64,000 nt of DNA. Origin: CAWGXG01 sp963826505 (GTDB lineage: Bacteria; Chloroflexota; Anaerolineae; Aggregatilineales; Aggregatilineaceae). The translations under genes were made by a program, and so were the position numbers. Of the stretch, positions 18,661-28,960 are shown piece after piece (position 1 is the stretch's first letter; each line of letters opens with the position of its first letter). The stretch spans positions 672,682 to 736,681 of the forward strand of contig CAWGXG010000005.1 of the NCBI GenBank assembly GCA_963826505.1, written 5' to 3'. Under the pieces are notes generated by a model. That model saw only the letters and a list, made by a program, of their open reading frames with translations, was not told where the DNA came from and did no database searches.

Positions 18661-20268
18661 TGAAGAAACGTGTTATTTACGCTCTCAGTTTTGTTAGCGC
18701 TCGCCATGATACTCGGCCTCGCTGCTTACGTGCCCGCCGGGGCGCAAAGCGCGAAGCCCACGATCGTCATCGCCTATGACGGCGACATCGACCATATCGA
18801 GCCAATGGAGTTTCGCAGCGTCTCCGCTTACGATGCCACAGCCAACCTGTACGAGCCGCTGATCACACAGAAGCTCGTCGCGAACGACATGGGCGAGCTG
18901 ATCGGCCAGAACGAGTTCGAAGCTGCCGGAGCCGAAACGTGGGACGTCTCGGAAGATGGGACAGTCTTTACATTCCATCTGCGCCAGGATGCCAAGTTCG
19001 CGGACGGCACGCCGATCACCGCCAACGACTACAAATACACCTTCGACCGCGCCATGACCGGCCCCGGCTATATCGGCCTGCTGACACCCTTCATGGCGCT
19101 GTCGTCCGCCGATGCGGTGCAGGTGCTCGACGACTACACCCTCCAGATCACGACAGATCGCCCCGCCGCCCTGACGGAGAACGTCCTCGGCTTCCAGGTC
19201 TTCGGCGCGATCAGCCAGGCGACGGCCGAAGCGCATGCCACCGCCGACGATCCCTGGGCGGAAAACTTCTTCCGCACCGACTTCCAACTCCAGCGGCCCC
19301 TACTCCATCACCGAATGGAACGCGGGCGTGCAGTACACCTTCGAGCCGAACCCGAACTACTGGCGCGGCGCAGGACTTCTTCCAGAACTCCGGCGCGATC
19401 TTCCGCGTCGTGCCCGAAGCCGCGACGCGTGAGCAGTTGCTGCGCGCGGGTGACGTCGACGTCGCGCTGGGTCTTCCCTTCGGCGATCTGGCCGATCTCG
19501 AGCGCCGACCCGAACGTCACCGATCCACGCCGTGCCGACCACGCGTATCTATTACCTCGCCATGAACAACAAGGTCGCGCCCTTCGACGACGCGCGCGTG
19601 CGGCAGGCTGTCTCGATGGCGATCCCCTACGACGCCATCATCGAGAATGTGATGTACGGCTACGGCGTCCAGCCCAAGAGCCCGGTCTCGGTCGGCATGG
19701 AAGGCTACACCGATGAATACTGGACCTACGGCAGCGGCGATATGGACGCGGCCAAGGCGCTGCTGGCCGACGCCGGGTATCCCGACGGCTTCCAGATCGA
19801 GCTGACCGTCCCGCAGGAAGATCAGGTGCGCATCGATACGGCCACCTGGATTCAATCAGGGCTGGCCGACATCGGCGTCGACGTGACGATCAACACCGTC
19901 CCAGTGCGCAGACTTCGGCGGGTTGGAATACAGCGGCACCTGCCGTTCTTCATCGAGCAGTGGTATTCGTGGGGTAACGATCCTTTCTACCAACTGACGT
20001 TTAACCTCAAGTGCGGAGCCGCTACTAATCTGGTGCAACTACTGCAATCCCGAAGTGGACCAGTTGATCGAGCAGGGCACCTTCAGCCGCGATCCCGAAG
20101 AACGGGCGCAGGCCATCAGCCGCGCGCAGGAAATCATCGTCGGCGATGCGCCCTGGGCTTTCCTCTACCAGCCGGACTGGATCGTCGCCACGCGCTCCAA
20201 CGTGTCGGGCATTGCCTTGTTCAATGACTTGACACTGCGCTACGCCTACCTGGGAAAGAGCCGAGTGA
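18661..20268 (+). pseudogene. Family 5 (Dpp/Opp/Nik-type) solute-binding protein, multiple frameshifts
   Basis: A binding protein of about 535 residues in several frames. ATG 18661 with AAAGGAGAACAG begins MKKR; after a one-base slip the signal peptide TLSVLLALAMILGLAAY follows. Family 5 landmarks are LYEPLIT, TVFTFHLRQDAKFADGTPI, APFDDARVRQAVSMAI, and AQEIIVGDAPWAFLYQPDW. It would capture the ligand for the importer encoded downstream. The most plausible stop is TGA 20266-20268, reached if one A near 20255 is an error. As written, the last frame runs on into the permease, an apparent fusion I do not accept because a terminator-like hairpin lies between. Confidence 0.85.
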
Positions 20269-20285
20269 ACTTTCTGAACCAACCG

Positions 20286-20317
20286 GACGAGGCAGGGGCA
20301 GCTCTGCCTCGTCTTTT
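20286..20317 (+). terminator. Hairpin between binding-protein and permease genes
   Basis: Perfect 10-bp stem (20286-20295 with 20304-20313), 8-base loop, then TTTT. It looks like a rho-independent attenuator placed 17 bases after the likely binding-protein stop, lowering permease and ATPase expression relative to the binding protein. Confidence 0.8.
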
Positions 20318-20360
20318 CAACTCATCGTTCGTTCTGGCGTCGCCGTTCGCGCGCTATCTG

Positions 20361-21356
20361 GTGCGCCGGTTGGCGCTGACCGTTCTCACGCTGGCAGGCG
20401 TGATCGTCAGCGTGTTCTTCATGACGCATATCCTGCCGGGCAATCCGGCGGTGCTGCGCGCGGGGCCGCTGCGCAACGAGGACCTGATCGCGAAGTACGA
20501 GAAAGAAATGGGCCTGGACCAGCCGCTCTACAAGCAGTTTGCCGATTACGCAGGGGCGCTGCTGCACGGCGATCTGGGCAACAGTTGGAGCACGTACCAG
20601 CCCGTTCGCAAAGAACTCACCAAACGCCTGCCCGCCACGCTCGAACTGGCGCTGACCGCGTTCGTCATCGCGCTGAGTATGGGCGTGCCGCTGGGTATCC
20701 TCGGCGCGGTGTACGCCGGGACATGGCTGGACCACGCCATCCGCGTGTTCGCCACGTTTGGCGCGTCGCTGGCGCTGTTCTGGCTGGCGCTGGTCAGCAT
20801 TCACCTGTTCTACTACAAACTGGGCTGGGCACCGCCGCCGCTCGATCGCCTGACGATCGGCATCAAAGCCCCGCCCAAAGTTACCGGGCTGTATACCGTA
20901 GACAGCCTGCTAGCCGGGGACTGGCACACCTTCAAGGACGCGCTAAATCACTTGTGGCTGCCCGCCTTCACGCTGGCTTTTGTCGTGAGCGCGCCCATCA
21001 CCAAAATGATGCGCGCCGCCATGCTGGACGTGCTCGAAACCGATTACATCCGGACTGCGCGCGCGGTCGGGATCCCCGGGCGGCGCGTGATCCTGGTCGA
21101 CGCCGTGCGCAACGCCGCGATCCCCGTGCTGACCACCTCCGGCATCGTCTTCGGCTACCTGATGGCGGGCAACGTCATCGTGGAGCGCGTCTTCGCCTGG
21201 GCCGGGATCGGGCAGTACGCCTGGAACGCGCTCAAAGTGAACGACTTCAACGCCGTGCAGGGCTTTGTGCTGTTCATCGCCGTGGTCTACGTGCTGATCA
21301 ATCTCACGATCGATCTGGCCTACGGGATCATCGATCCGCGCATCAGGCTGGGCTGA
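20361..21356 (+). CDS. Dpp/Opp-type ABC transporter permease (DppB-like)
   Basis: About 330 residues with six hydrophobic segments. The N-terminal VRRLALTVLTLAGVIVSVFF and MTHILPGNPA, and the coupling motif DYIRTARAVGIPGR about two thirds along, are typical of DppB. The frame is open upstream because the binding-protein frame runs in; GTG 20361 is the first plausible start after the hairpin, without a clear ribosome site, so the true N-terminus may be about 10 residues longer. The stop lies next to the start of the second permease, indicating coupling. Confidence 0.85.
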   Translation: MRRLALTVLTLAGVIVSVFFMTHILPGNPAVLRAGPLRNEDLIAKYEKEMGLDQPLYKQFADYAGALLHGDLGNSWSTYQPVRKELTKRLPATLELALTAFVIALSMGVPLGILGAVYAGTWLDHAIRVFATFGASLALFWLALVSIHLFYYKLGWAPPPLDRLTIGIKAPPKVTGLYTVDSLLAGDWHTFKDALNHLWLPAFTLAFVVSAPITKMMRAAMLDVLETDYIRTARAVGIPGRRVILVDAVRNAAIPVLTTSGIVFGYLMAGNVIVERVFAWAGIGQYAWNALKVNDFNAVQGFVLFIAVVYVLINLTIDLAYGIIDPRIRLG

Positions 21357-21357
21357 G

Positions 21358-22220
21358 ATGACTTCGCGAGCCATCCTCTCCAAAGAACACGGCACTCGCA
21401 TCGCGCGCGGGGTCGTCCGGCACCCTACGCTGACGCTGGGAGTCGTGGTGATCACGCTTTATCTGATCATCGCCGTGCTCGGTCCGCATTTCGCGCCCTA
21501 CGCCCCGGCGAAAACACATCCGCGCGACACCTTCGAGCCGCCCTCCTCCGAGTACCGGCTGGGCACCGACAAATTCGGGCGTGACATTTTCTCGCGGATC
21601 ATCTACGCCACGCAGCTTGATCTGAGTATTGCGCTGGTGGTCGCCGCCAGTTCGTTCGCGGTTGGCTCGCTGATCGGTGGCATCGCGGGCTATTACGGCG
21701 GCTGGCTGGACGATGTCCTGATGCGGGTCGTGGATATTCTGTTCGCGTTTCCGGCCTTCATCCTGGCGATGGTGATCACCGGGGTGCTGGGCGATAGCGT
21801 GCAAAACGTCATCACCGCCATCACGATTGCCTATGCGCCCTATTTCATCCGCCTGACGCGCAGCGAGATGCTCTCGATCCGCACCTTCCAATATGCGGAT
21901 GCAGCGATCAGTGTGGGCAATCCGCGCTGGCGGGTGATGCTCTTTCACCTGCTGCCCAACGCGCTGACTCCTCCCTGATCCAGATGGCGCTGGTCGCGGG
22001 CTGGGCGATTCTGGACGCCGCCGGGCTGGCCTTTCTGGGGTTGGGCATCACCCCACCCACGGCCGAATGGGGCATCATGGTATCCGAAGGCGCGCAGCGC
22101 ATCATCACCGGGGAATGGTGGGTCTGGTTGTTTCCCGGCGTGGCGATCGTGCTGGCGGCCTTCGCCTTCAACCTGATCGGCGACGGTCTGCGCGATCTCG
22201 CCACCCGCGAGGAGCAGTGA
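21358..22220 (+). pseudogene. Dpp/Opp-type ABC transporter permease (DppC-like), one frameshift
   Basis: About 287 residues. N-terminal TM helix GVVVITLYLIIAVLGPHF, then YRLGTDKFGRDIFSR, the standard DppC sequence, and TITIAYAPYFIRLTRSEML. The frame stops after NALTPP and resumes with QMALVAGWAILDAAGLAFLG; one missing C near 21972 restores NALTPSLIQMAL. The C-terminus overlaps the ATG of the first ATPase gene (TGATG). Lesion in a C run suggests sequencing error. Confidence 0.87.
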
Positions 22221-23201
22221 TGGCCGATCCCCTGCTGCAGATTGAGGATCTGACTCTGACCGTACCGCACGGCGCGAGCGAGCGCCGCATTTTGGACGGC
22301 GTCAGTCTGGCGTTATTTCCGGGCGAGGTGGTCGGGCTGGTAGGCGAAAGCGGCTCCGGCAAGTCCATGACCGCCCTGGCGGTGATGGGCCTGCTGCCGC
22401 GCGTGGCGAAGGTGCGCGGCGGCGCGATCCGTTTTGATGGGCGCGATCTGCGGGCGCTCTCCGGGCGCGAATGGCGCACCGTGCGCGGCTCGCATATCGC
22501 GATGGTCTTTCAGAATCCGCGCGCGGCGCTCAACCCGCTGATGCGCGCCGGGCAACAGGTGGCGCGCCTCGTTCAGCTTCACCAGGGACTGCCGAAAGAC
22601 GCCGCGTATACCCAGGCATTGGAGCTGCTGCAACGGGTTGGCATCCCCGACGCACGGGCGCGTGCCCGCGCCTATCCCCACCAGCTCAGCGGCGGCATGG
22701 CCCAGCGCGTGCTGATCGCGATGATGCTGGCCTGCCAACCGCGCCTGCTGATCGCCGACGAGCCGACCACGGGTCTCGACGTCACGATCCAGGCGCAAAT
22801 CTTCGCGCTGATCAAGGATATTCAGGCGGAAACCGGCGCGACGCTGCTGCTGATCACGCATGATCTCGGCGTGGTGAGCGAGGTGTGCCAGCGGGTCGCG
22901 GTGATGTATGCGGGCCAGATTATGGAGATCGCGCCGACCGCCGACCTGTTTGCCCATCCGCAGCACCCCTATACGCAAATGCTGATGCACAGCATTCTGC
23001 GCGTGGACCGCCCCACCCAGTTGGACACCGATCAGGAAGTGTCGGCCATCACAATCACCTACGATACCGCTGGCTGTCGTTTCGCCAACCGTTGTCCGCA
23101 CGCCTTCGCCCCGTGTTGGGAGCGCCGCCCGGAGTCTGTAGCGGTCGGTCGAGGAGCATAGCGCGGCCTGTCATCTGTACCCCGCCGGAGAGACGCCATG
23201 A
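22220..23201 (+). CDS. Dpp/Opp-type ABC transporter ATP-binding protein (DppD-like)
   Basis: About 326 residues. Walker A is GESGSGKSM near residue 44, signature LSGGMAQRV and Walker B LLIADEPTT. The C-terminal oligopeptide-transporter extension has the Cys pattern CRFANRCPHAFAPCW, which may hold an iron-sulfur or structural site. The frame ends early at 23161, but one base near 23148 restores the family ending EEHSAACHLYPAGETP with TGA 23199-23201, overlapping the next ATG. The start ATG 22220 overlaps the permease stop. It energises the importer with the next gene's product. Confidence 0.9.
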
Positions 23202-24142
23202 CTGAGCCGCTGCTGCGCGTCGAGAATCTGCACAAACACTACCGCGAAGGACGGCACACCATTCAGGCCGTCAACGGGGTCAGCTTCGAGGTGTATCCGG
23301 GCGAAGCGGTCGGACTGGTGGGCGAAAGCGGCTGCGGCAAAACGACGACCGCGCGCTGCATTCTGCGCCTGGAAAAACCGACCGAGGGTCGCATTCTGTT
23401 CAACGGGCAAGACCTGGCCGCGCTGTCCACCAACCGCGTGCGCGCCCTGCGCCGTGACTTTCAGATGGTCTTTCAAGATCCCAATGAATCGCTGAATCCG
23501 CGTTTTAAAGTGCGGCGCACGCTGCGCGAGCCGCTCTTTTTGCACGGGCTGTACCGCGAGGCCAGCCAACTTGACTCGATCGTCGATCGCGTGAATCTCG
23601 AACACGAGCATTTGAGCCGCTACCCCCACCAGCTCAGCGGCGGCCAGAAACAGCGTGTCGGCGTGGCGCGCGCGGTGGTCACCAACCCGCAGTTTGTCGT
23701 GCTGGACGAGCCGACCTCGTCGCTGGATATGTCGCTGCGCATCCACATGATCGCGCTCTTGCGACGCTTGCAGCGTGAATCGAACATGGCTTACCTGTTC
23801 ATCTCGCACGATCTCAGCACAGTACGCCACCTGTGCGACCGCGTCCTGGTGATGTACCTGGGCCGTATCGTCGAAATGGGGCGCATCGAGGATGTGTTCG
23901 ACCATCCGCGCCACGTGTACACGCGCGCGCTGCTGTCCGCGATTCCGATCCCCGATCCGACCGTCACGCGCCAGCGTTTTCTGCTGGAAGGCGAGACGCC
24001 CAGCGCGCGTCATATCAAGCCCGGCTGCGGCCTGCAAGATCGCTGTCCCTTCGTCGCGGATGAATGCCGGGTGCCGGTGCCGTTTTATGATCTGGGGAAC
24101 GGGCACGGGGCCGCGTGCCGTCTCGCCAAGGAGGACTCATGA
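23198..24142 (+). CDS. Dpp/Opp-type ABC transporter ATP-binding protein (OppF-like)
   Basis: A 314-residue intact ATPase. Walker A GESGCGKTT near residue 46, signature LSGGQKQRV, Walker B FVVLDEPTS, and the C-terminal extension GCGLQDRCPFVADECR. It is the second nucleotide-binding subunit of the importer. Start and stop codons overlap those of both neighbours (ATGA), so the whole transporter set is translationally coupled, and the following SDR gene is coupled too. Confidence 0.93.
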   Translation: MTEPLLRVENLHKHYREGRHTIQAVNGVSFEVYPGEAVGLVGESGCGKTTTARCILRLEKPTEGRILFNGQDLAALSTNRVRALRRDFQMVFQDPNESLNPRFKVRRTLREPLFLHGLYREASQLDSIVDRVNLEHEHLSRYPHQLSGGQKQRVGVARAVVTNPQFVVLDEPTSSLDMSLRIHMIALLRRLQRESNMAYLFISHDLSTVRHLCDRVLVMYLGRIVEMGRIEDVFDHPRHVYTRALLSAIPIPDPTVTRQRFLLEGETPSARHIKPGCGLQDRCPFVADECRVPVPFYDLGNGHGAACRLAKEDS

Positions 24143-24903
24143 GTGACCATGCCACTTTTCTGCAAGGCAAAACCGCCTTCGTCACGGGCGCGTCGCTGAA
24201 TTTGGGCGCAGTCACGGCGCGCACGTTAGCCGCGCACGGCGCGACCGTCGCCATCAATTATCTGGGCAGCGAGGCTGAGCCGACTGCCCTGCTGGAATCG
24301 CTGCGCGCATTTGGCAACCCGGCCCATGCGCTGGCGGGCGATCTATCGCAGGGCGGCGACGTCCGGCGTATAGCAGATCAGGCGCTCGAACGATTGGGGC
24401 GCATCGATATTCTGGTGAACAACGCAGGTCCGTTCAACGCCGACCCCTTCGCCGCGTTGGCCGAGTCGGAATGGGACCGCATCATGAACGTGAATCTCAA
24501 AGCCGCGTACCTGTTAGCGCAAGCCGCCGCGCCGGGCATGCAGGCGGCGGGCTGGGGTCGCATCATCAACATGGCGGCTGGATCGGCCTTCATCCGCAAC
24601 CACGGCGTGTACGGACTGGCCAAGAGCGCCGTGATCGTGCTGACCGAAGAATTGGCTCTGGAATTGGGACCGGCCATCACAGTCAATGCGGTGGCTCCCG
24701 GACAGATCGTCGAGAGCGGCCCCGACATCAGCGCCATTGACTCGACTTTCATGGATCGTGCTTTAGCGCACACGCCTGCCGGACGGCTCGTCAGCCGCCA
24801 GCAGGTCGCCGACCTGATCGCCTGGCTGTGCAGCCCGGCAGCGGATTTGATCACGGGCCACACGATTCCGATCGATGGTGGCTGGCGCTTCAACCGTTTT
24901 TGA
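24139..24903 (+). CDS. SDR-family oxidoreductase
   Basis: About 254 residues, classical short-chain dehydrogenase: nucleotide-binding TGASLNLG near residue 14, ILVNNAGPF near residue 95, catalytic Ser in MAAGSAF and YGLAKS (Tyr-x-x-x-Lys) near residue 155. It should oxidise or reduce a hydroxyl/carbonyl with NAD(P). ATG 24139 overlaps the ATPase stop, so it belongs to the importer operon and probably acts on the imported compound or on the hydroxylase product. The exact substrate is not predictable. Confidence 0.88.
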   Translation: MSDHATFLQGKTAFVTGASLNLGAVTARTLAAHGATVAINYLGSEAEPTALLESLRAFGNPAHALAGDLSQGGDVRRIADQALERLGRIDILVNNAGPFNADPFAALAESEWDRIMNVNLKAAYLLAQAAAPGMQAAGWGRIINMAAGSAFIRNHGVYGLAKSAVIVLTEELALELGPAITVNAVAPGQIVESGPDISAIDSTFMDRALAHTPAGRLVSRQQVADLIAWLCSPAADLITGHTIPIDGGWRFNRF

Positions 24904-24972
24904 CGGGGACACAGGGTTGTCCCGCTAAAAGCAGACTTCTTTACGATCGCCTTGCATAGGAAGAAGGTTCTT

Positions 24973-26076
24973 ATGGGAAAACTGACATTAGGTCCTGACG
25001 ACATCCAGCCGCTGCTGGAAGGGCTGGCGATCATGGGCACGGGCGGCGGGGGTAATCCGCAGTGGGGCCGGATGATCCTCGAACAGGATGTGCGCATGGG
25101 CCGCACCTGGAACATCATCGCGCCCGAAGACGTCCCCGACGACGCTACGGTCGTCAGCGGCGGCATCATGGGATCGGTCAAGGCGCTGGAATCGATCGGA
25201 TTCGAAAAGGTCTTGCAGGAATGGGAAACGCGCTTCCCTCTGCTGGATGTGACGCGGGTCATGGCCGGGCTGCTCAAGCGCCCCATCGACGCGATCGTAC
25301 CGTTTGAAGCAGGCGGACTGAATACGCCGGTGATCCTGTCATTAGGCGCGCGCGCCGGAATTCCGGTCATCGACGGTGACGCCCTGGGCCGGTCCGCGCC
25401 TGAAACCAACATGACGAGCTTCATCGGGCACGGCATCAATATTCCCCCCATGCCGCTGATCGACCATTACGGCAACGTGGTCGTCGTGCAAGAGGCGGAA
25501 CTCCCCACGTACCCGGACGAGATCGGCCGTTTCGTCGTCAGTAAGGGCGGCGCCATGGGTGCCAATAACCACTATCCCATGACCGGGGCGCAGCTCAAAG
25601 CGTCGGTCATCCCCCACACGATCACCCAGGCGCTGGAGTTGGGCCGAAAGATCTGGTCGGCGCGCCAGCAAGGGGGCGATCCGGTGGGCGCCGTCGCCAG
25701 GCAGATGGGCAGCCGCCACCGCTTTCAGGGTACTGTCACGTCACTGCGCGACGAAGAACACCTGGGCTTTTATTTCACGACTGCCACGTTGGACGGGCCT
25801 AACCGGCAGGCCGAACTGGTTATCAAGAACGAGACGATGCTGTACCGCGAACAGGGCGAGATCGTGTGCATGTTCCCGGACATAGTCGTGATGCTGGAAC
25901 CCCGCACCGGGCGCGGCGTGATGAGCGTAGAATTGCACGAAGGGCTTGAATTAGTCCTGCTGGCGATGCCCTGCCACCCGCGCTTGCAGGCGGCAGCCCT
26001 CAGCGAGACAGGGCGCGGCGCGATGGGTCCGGCCCGCTTCGGGCACCCCGATCTGACGTACCAGCCCATGCGCTGA
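24973..26076 (+). CDS. DUF917-family protein (hydantoinase/thiohydantoin desulfurase-related)
   Basis: About 367 residues. The N-terminal LAIMGTGGGGNPQWG and VVSGGIMGSVKALE are the DUF917 landmarks; the C-terminal half carries the second domain of this family. Members are found beside hydantoinase/oxoprolinase genes, and one characterised branch is S-methyl-thiohydantoin desulfurase. The start ATG 24973 follows GGAAGAAGG; a 7-codon longer frame has no good start. It ends the molybdenum hydroxylase, importer, SDR gene set, which points to catabolism of a heterocyclic amide or similar. Function beyond family is inference. Confidence 0.85.
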   Translation: MGKLTLGPDDIQPLLEGLAIMGTGGGGNPQWGRMILEQDVRMGRTWNIIAPEDVPDDATVVSGGIMGSVKALESIGFEKVLQEWETRFPLLDVTRVMAGLLKRPIDAIVPFEAGGLNTPVILSLGARAGIPVIDGDALGRSAPETNMTSFIGHGINIPPMPLIDHYGNVVVVQEAELPTYPDEIGRFVVSKGGAMGANNHYPMTGAQLKASVIPHTITQALELGRKIWSARQQGGDPVGAVARQMGSRHRFQGTVTSLRDEEHLGFYFTTATLDGPNRQAELVIKNETMLYREQGEIVCMFPDIVVMLEPRTGRGVMSVELHEGLELVLLAMPCHPRLQAAALSETGRGAMGPARFGHPDLTYQPMR

Positions 26077-26153
26077 GGCGCGGCGTTTGGCGGGATCGTA
26101 AGGTCGATCAACACCCGGCAGGTGTGCGTCTGGGGATCAACAGGCGAACAGAG

Positions 26154-26819
26154 TCATTCCAGGTCTTGCGTGCCCAGACCGGCCTCGCGCGCCTTCAAAA
26201 TGGCCTGCGCGCGATCGGCGACCTGGAGCTTGCTCAGGATATTGGAGACGTGATTACGCACCGTCTTGGGGCTGAGCACCAGGTGTTCCGCGATTTCCGG
26301 ATTCTTGTAGCCCTCCGCGATCAAATGCAGGATCTCGCGCTCGCGGTCGCTCAACTCAGGGAATACCTGCGGCAGTTTCGAGGGGCGCATTCCGGCGAAG
26401 AAGCTCATCATACGCGCTGCCACGGTCGGGCTGAAAATCGCCTCCCCGTTGCTCACAGCCCGAATGGCGCGCAGCATGTCTTCGTGTTTCGCCCCCTTCA
26501 ACACGTAGCCACGGGCCCCGGCGCGCATAGCCGTGAACACCGAGTGATCGTCATCGAACATGGTCACCATCAAGACCGCGATGTGCGGGCTGGCATTGAC
26601 GATCTGGCGCGTCGCGTCGATCCCGTTGATGCCCGGCATCTGGATATCCATCAGCACGACGTCAGGCTGCACCTGCGCCGCCAACGCGATCGCCTCGTCG
26701 CCTGTCTCCGCCTCGCCGACCAGGTGCATGTCCGGGGCCGCCAGGAGCAGCGTACGCAGTCCATCACGAAACAACTCGTGATCATCCGCAATTAACACTT
26801 GAATGCTTTCAACACTCAT
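26154..26819 (-). CDS. NarL/LuxR-family response regulator
   Basis: A 221-residue two-component regulator. Receiver domain: acidic pair in VLIADDHELF and phospho-acceptor Asp in VVLMDIQMPG near residue 57, with Thr/Lys positions in LMVTMFDD and GYVLKGAK. The C-terminal LuxR helix-turn-helix is LSDREREILHLIAEGYKN through TVRNHVSNILSKL. It binds DNA after phosphorylation by the kinase encoded just upstream; the ATG overlaps the kinase stop. Target genes are not obvious; the molybdenum hydroxylase set ends convergently next to it. Confidence 0.95.
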   Translation of the reverse strand: MSVESIQVLIADDHELFRDGLRTLLLAAPDMHLVGEAETGDEAIALAAQVQPDVVLMDIQMPGINGIDATRQIVNASPHIAVLMVTMFDDDHSVFTAMRAGARGYVLKGAKHEDMLRAIRAVSNGEAIFSPTVAARMMSFFAGMRPSKLPQVFPELSDREREILHLIAEGYKNPEIAEHLVLSPKTVRNHVSNILSKLQVADRAQAILKAREAGLGTQDLE

Positions 26820-28933
26820 GCCAATGGAATCCTCACATAAAGCCGGGTTCCTCTACTCGGATCGCTCTCGACGTCAAACTGTCCGCCCAATTCGGAGGCC
26901 CGTTCGCGCATCGAGGTCAGCCCGACTCCATGCCGGACCGGCTGCGGCAGTCCTCGGCCATCGTCCGCAATCGTGATGTCCAGCGCCCCATTGACTTCCA
27001 CGCCGATCCCGCAGTGGCGCGCGTGCGCGTGCCGGATGACGTTGTTGACGGCTTCTTGAACGATGCGGTAGGCGGCCACTTCCACCGCCGCCGGGAGCGG
27101 CGGCAGCGGTTCGGCAATGGTGACGTCAAAGGCCACGCGATCCCCGGCCCGATCGGGCATGTCGTACTGCTCGACAAAATCCCGCAGCGCGCTGGCTAAC
27201 CCCAACTGATCAAGTTCGGGTGGGCGCAGGTTGTAGACCAGGCGGCGAATGTCGGCCAGCGATCCCGTCAGGCTGTTTTCGAGCTCGGTGAGGATCGTGG
27301 TCGCGGTCTCTGGGTTGCTCTCGATCAGGGCGCGCGCCGCGCCCACTTTGAGCGTGTGTGAGGCCAGCGTCGGCCCAAGGCCATCATGCAAATCGCGGCG
27401 CAGCCGCCGCCGTTCCTCTTCGCGCGCCGTGACGATGTGCAGCCGCGACTGCTGCAACTCGGTCGTGAGCTGGACGGCATGCACCGCGATACCGGTTTGC
27501 CGGGCAATGTTTTCCAGGAGCTGCTGCTCCGCGCCGCTCAGCGCCTTGTTATCGCCTGCCGTCTGGCCGATCACCATCTGGCCCACCGTTTCCTGCCCGT
27601 ACACCAGTGGCAGCGTGGTGATCCGGCCCCGGTCCGAGGGCTGACCCCAGACCGCGTCCGTCTTGAAGCTTTCGCCGTCTTTGATGGCAATCGACACATA
27701 CGGCAGCTTGAGCGTCTGCGCGACCGTCTCCGCGATGCCGGGCAGCAACGTACCCGGCGACACGTTGGCCTCCAGCCGGGCCGCTAACTGCGAGATGACC
27801 TCGTAAGGATTGCTGCGCTCGCCGAATACGACGTGGTTCACGCCGCGCTGAAGGTAGCTGCGCAGCGGCTGGAAGAGGATCGCCACGACCCCTGTGGCGC
27901 TCAACGAGATCGCGATATTGTCGCTGCTGCTCTTGAAGAATGCGCTCAACGTCCCCACGATCAGTACATAGATGCCGATCACGAGCGCGGTCAACAACCC
28001 ATAGACCAGCGTCCGGTTGATGATGATGTCGATGTCCCACAGCCGGTAGCGCAGAATCGCAATCGTCACGGCAAAGGCAATGGGCAAATACAACAGGGCG
28101 ACAAACGTGCCTTCCAGCATGCCGTTGAGTAAGATTCCGCCAAACGCTGACACCAAAATCCCAATAACGAAAATGATCCCGAACCCGTAAATCAGCCATT
28201 TGGTTTGCTGGCGCTGTTCCTGGGTATAGAAACGGCGGTAGCGTACCCATTGGACCGCCACATGGCTGCCGAAGACAAGCAGTATCCATGCTCCGGAAAG
28301 AGGTTCGGGCCAGTATTGGATATTCAAGTGTCCCGGCACCAACCATGCCCCGTAATTCGCCAGGATCAGCGCAGGCGTGAACCGCGTCCAGCGGGGATAA
28401 ATGTGCCCATCAGGAAACGTCAGGAAGAACAGCGACAGGGCAAGGTACATCGGAACAATCGTGAAACCGGCTATTGCAAACAGGACATCTGGCAACACGG
28501 AGCTGTTCGAACCTTCCATGAAGACGAACGAGACTCCGCCCGCCCCTATAGTGATCAGCAAATAAGACACGACCAGCCCGTGCCAATCATGGGAACGATG
28601 GTACAGCACGACCAAACCCGTCCCCCAAAACACCAGCGACACGATCACATACAGCGTCAGGTGGTAGATCGCCGCTGATTTTAGCGAAACGCCATATTGA
28701 TCGAGTGTTGTCAGGGTTTGCGGCGTGGGTTGTTCCCAATCACACAAGCTCTGCGCCGGATCGCACACGGTCTGAAGATGGCGATATGTATCGGGGATGC
28801 TAAAGATAAACGTGACAAAGATCAGCCCCACCAATCCTAACCAGACAGTACGCACACGGGGTAACCATTTGCTGGCAGACAGAAATTCCTGGGGTAGCAG
28901 ACTCTCTGGGGATGAAGCGGTGATGTCGGCCAC
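26816..28933 (-). CDS. Membrane sensor histidine kinase, NarX-like (HisKA_3)
   Basis: A 705-residue sensor. One TM helix near residue 30, an extracytoplasmic loop with Cys residues (about 60-90), then seven to eight TM helices to about residue 330. A GAF-like domain spans about 375-520. The HisKA_3 dimerisation box has REEERRRLRRDLHDG with the phospho-acceptor His, and the ATPase domain has the D-x-G-x-G box in ITIADDGRGL. The many-helix N-terminus suggests sensing a membrane-associated or lipophilic signal. A TATAAT-like hexamer at 28991-28996 may be its -10. It is coupled to the response-regulator gene by a four-base overlap. Confidence 0.92.
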   Translation of the reverse strand: MADITASSPESLLPQEFLSASKWLPRVRTVWLGLVGLIFVTFIFSIPDTYRHLQTVCDPAQSLCDWEQPTPQTLTTLDQYGVSLKSAAIYHLTLYVIVSLVFWGTGLVVLYHRSHDWHGLVVSYLLITIGAGGVSFVFMEGSNSSVLPDVLFAIAGFTIVPMYLALSLFFLTFPDGHIYPRWTRFTPALILANYGAWLVPGHLNIQYWPEPLSGAWILLVFGSHVAVQWVRYRRFYTQEQRQQTKWLIYGFGIIFVIGILVSAFGGILLNGMLEGTFVALLYLPIAFAVTIAILRYRLWDIDIIINRTLVYGLLTALVIGIYVLIVGTLSAFFKSSSDNIAISLSATGVVAILFQPLRSYLQRGVNHVVFGERSNPYEVISQLAARLEANVSPGTLLPGIAETVAQTLKLPYVSIAIKDGESFKTDAVWGQPSDRGRITTLPLVYGQETVGQMVIGQTAGDNKALSGAEQQLLENIARQTGIAVHAVQLTTELQQSRLHIVTAREEERRRLRRDLHDGLGPTLASHTLKVGAARALIESNPETATTILTELENSLTGSLADIRRLVYNLRPPELDQLGLASALRDFVEQYDMPDRAGDRVAFDVTIAEPLPPLPAAVEVAAYRIVQEAVNNVIRHAHARHCGIGVEVNGALDITIADDGRGLPQPVRHGVGLTSMRERASELGGQFDVESDPSRGTRLYVRIPLA

Positions 28934-28960
28934 GATGGCATACCTTTTTCTAAGCGTGCA

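Noticed and set aside
20055..21356. Binding protein-permease fusion protein
   Set aside because: A hairpin with TTTT lies between the parts and a one-base edit restores a stop at 20266-20268.
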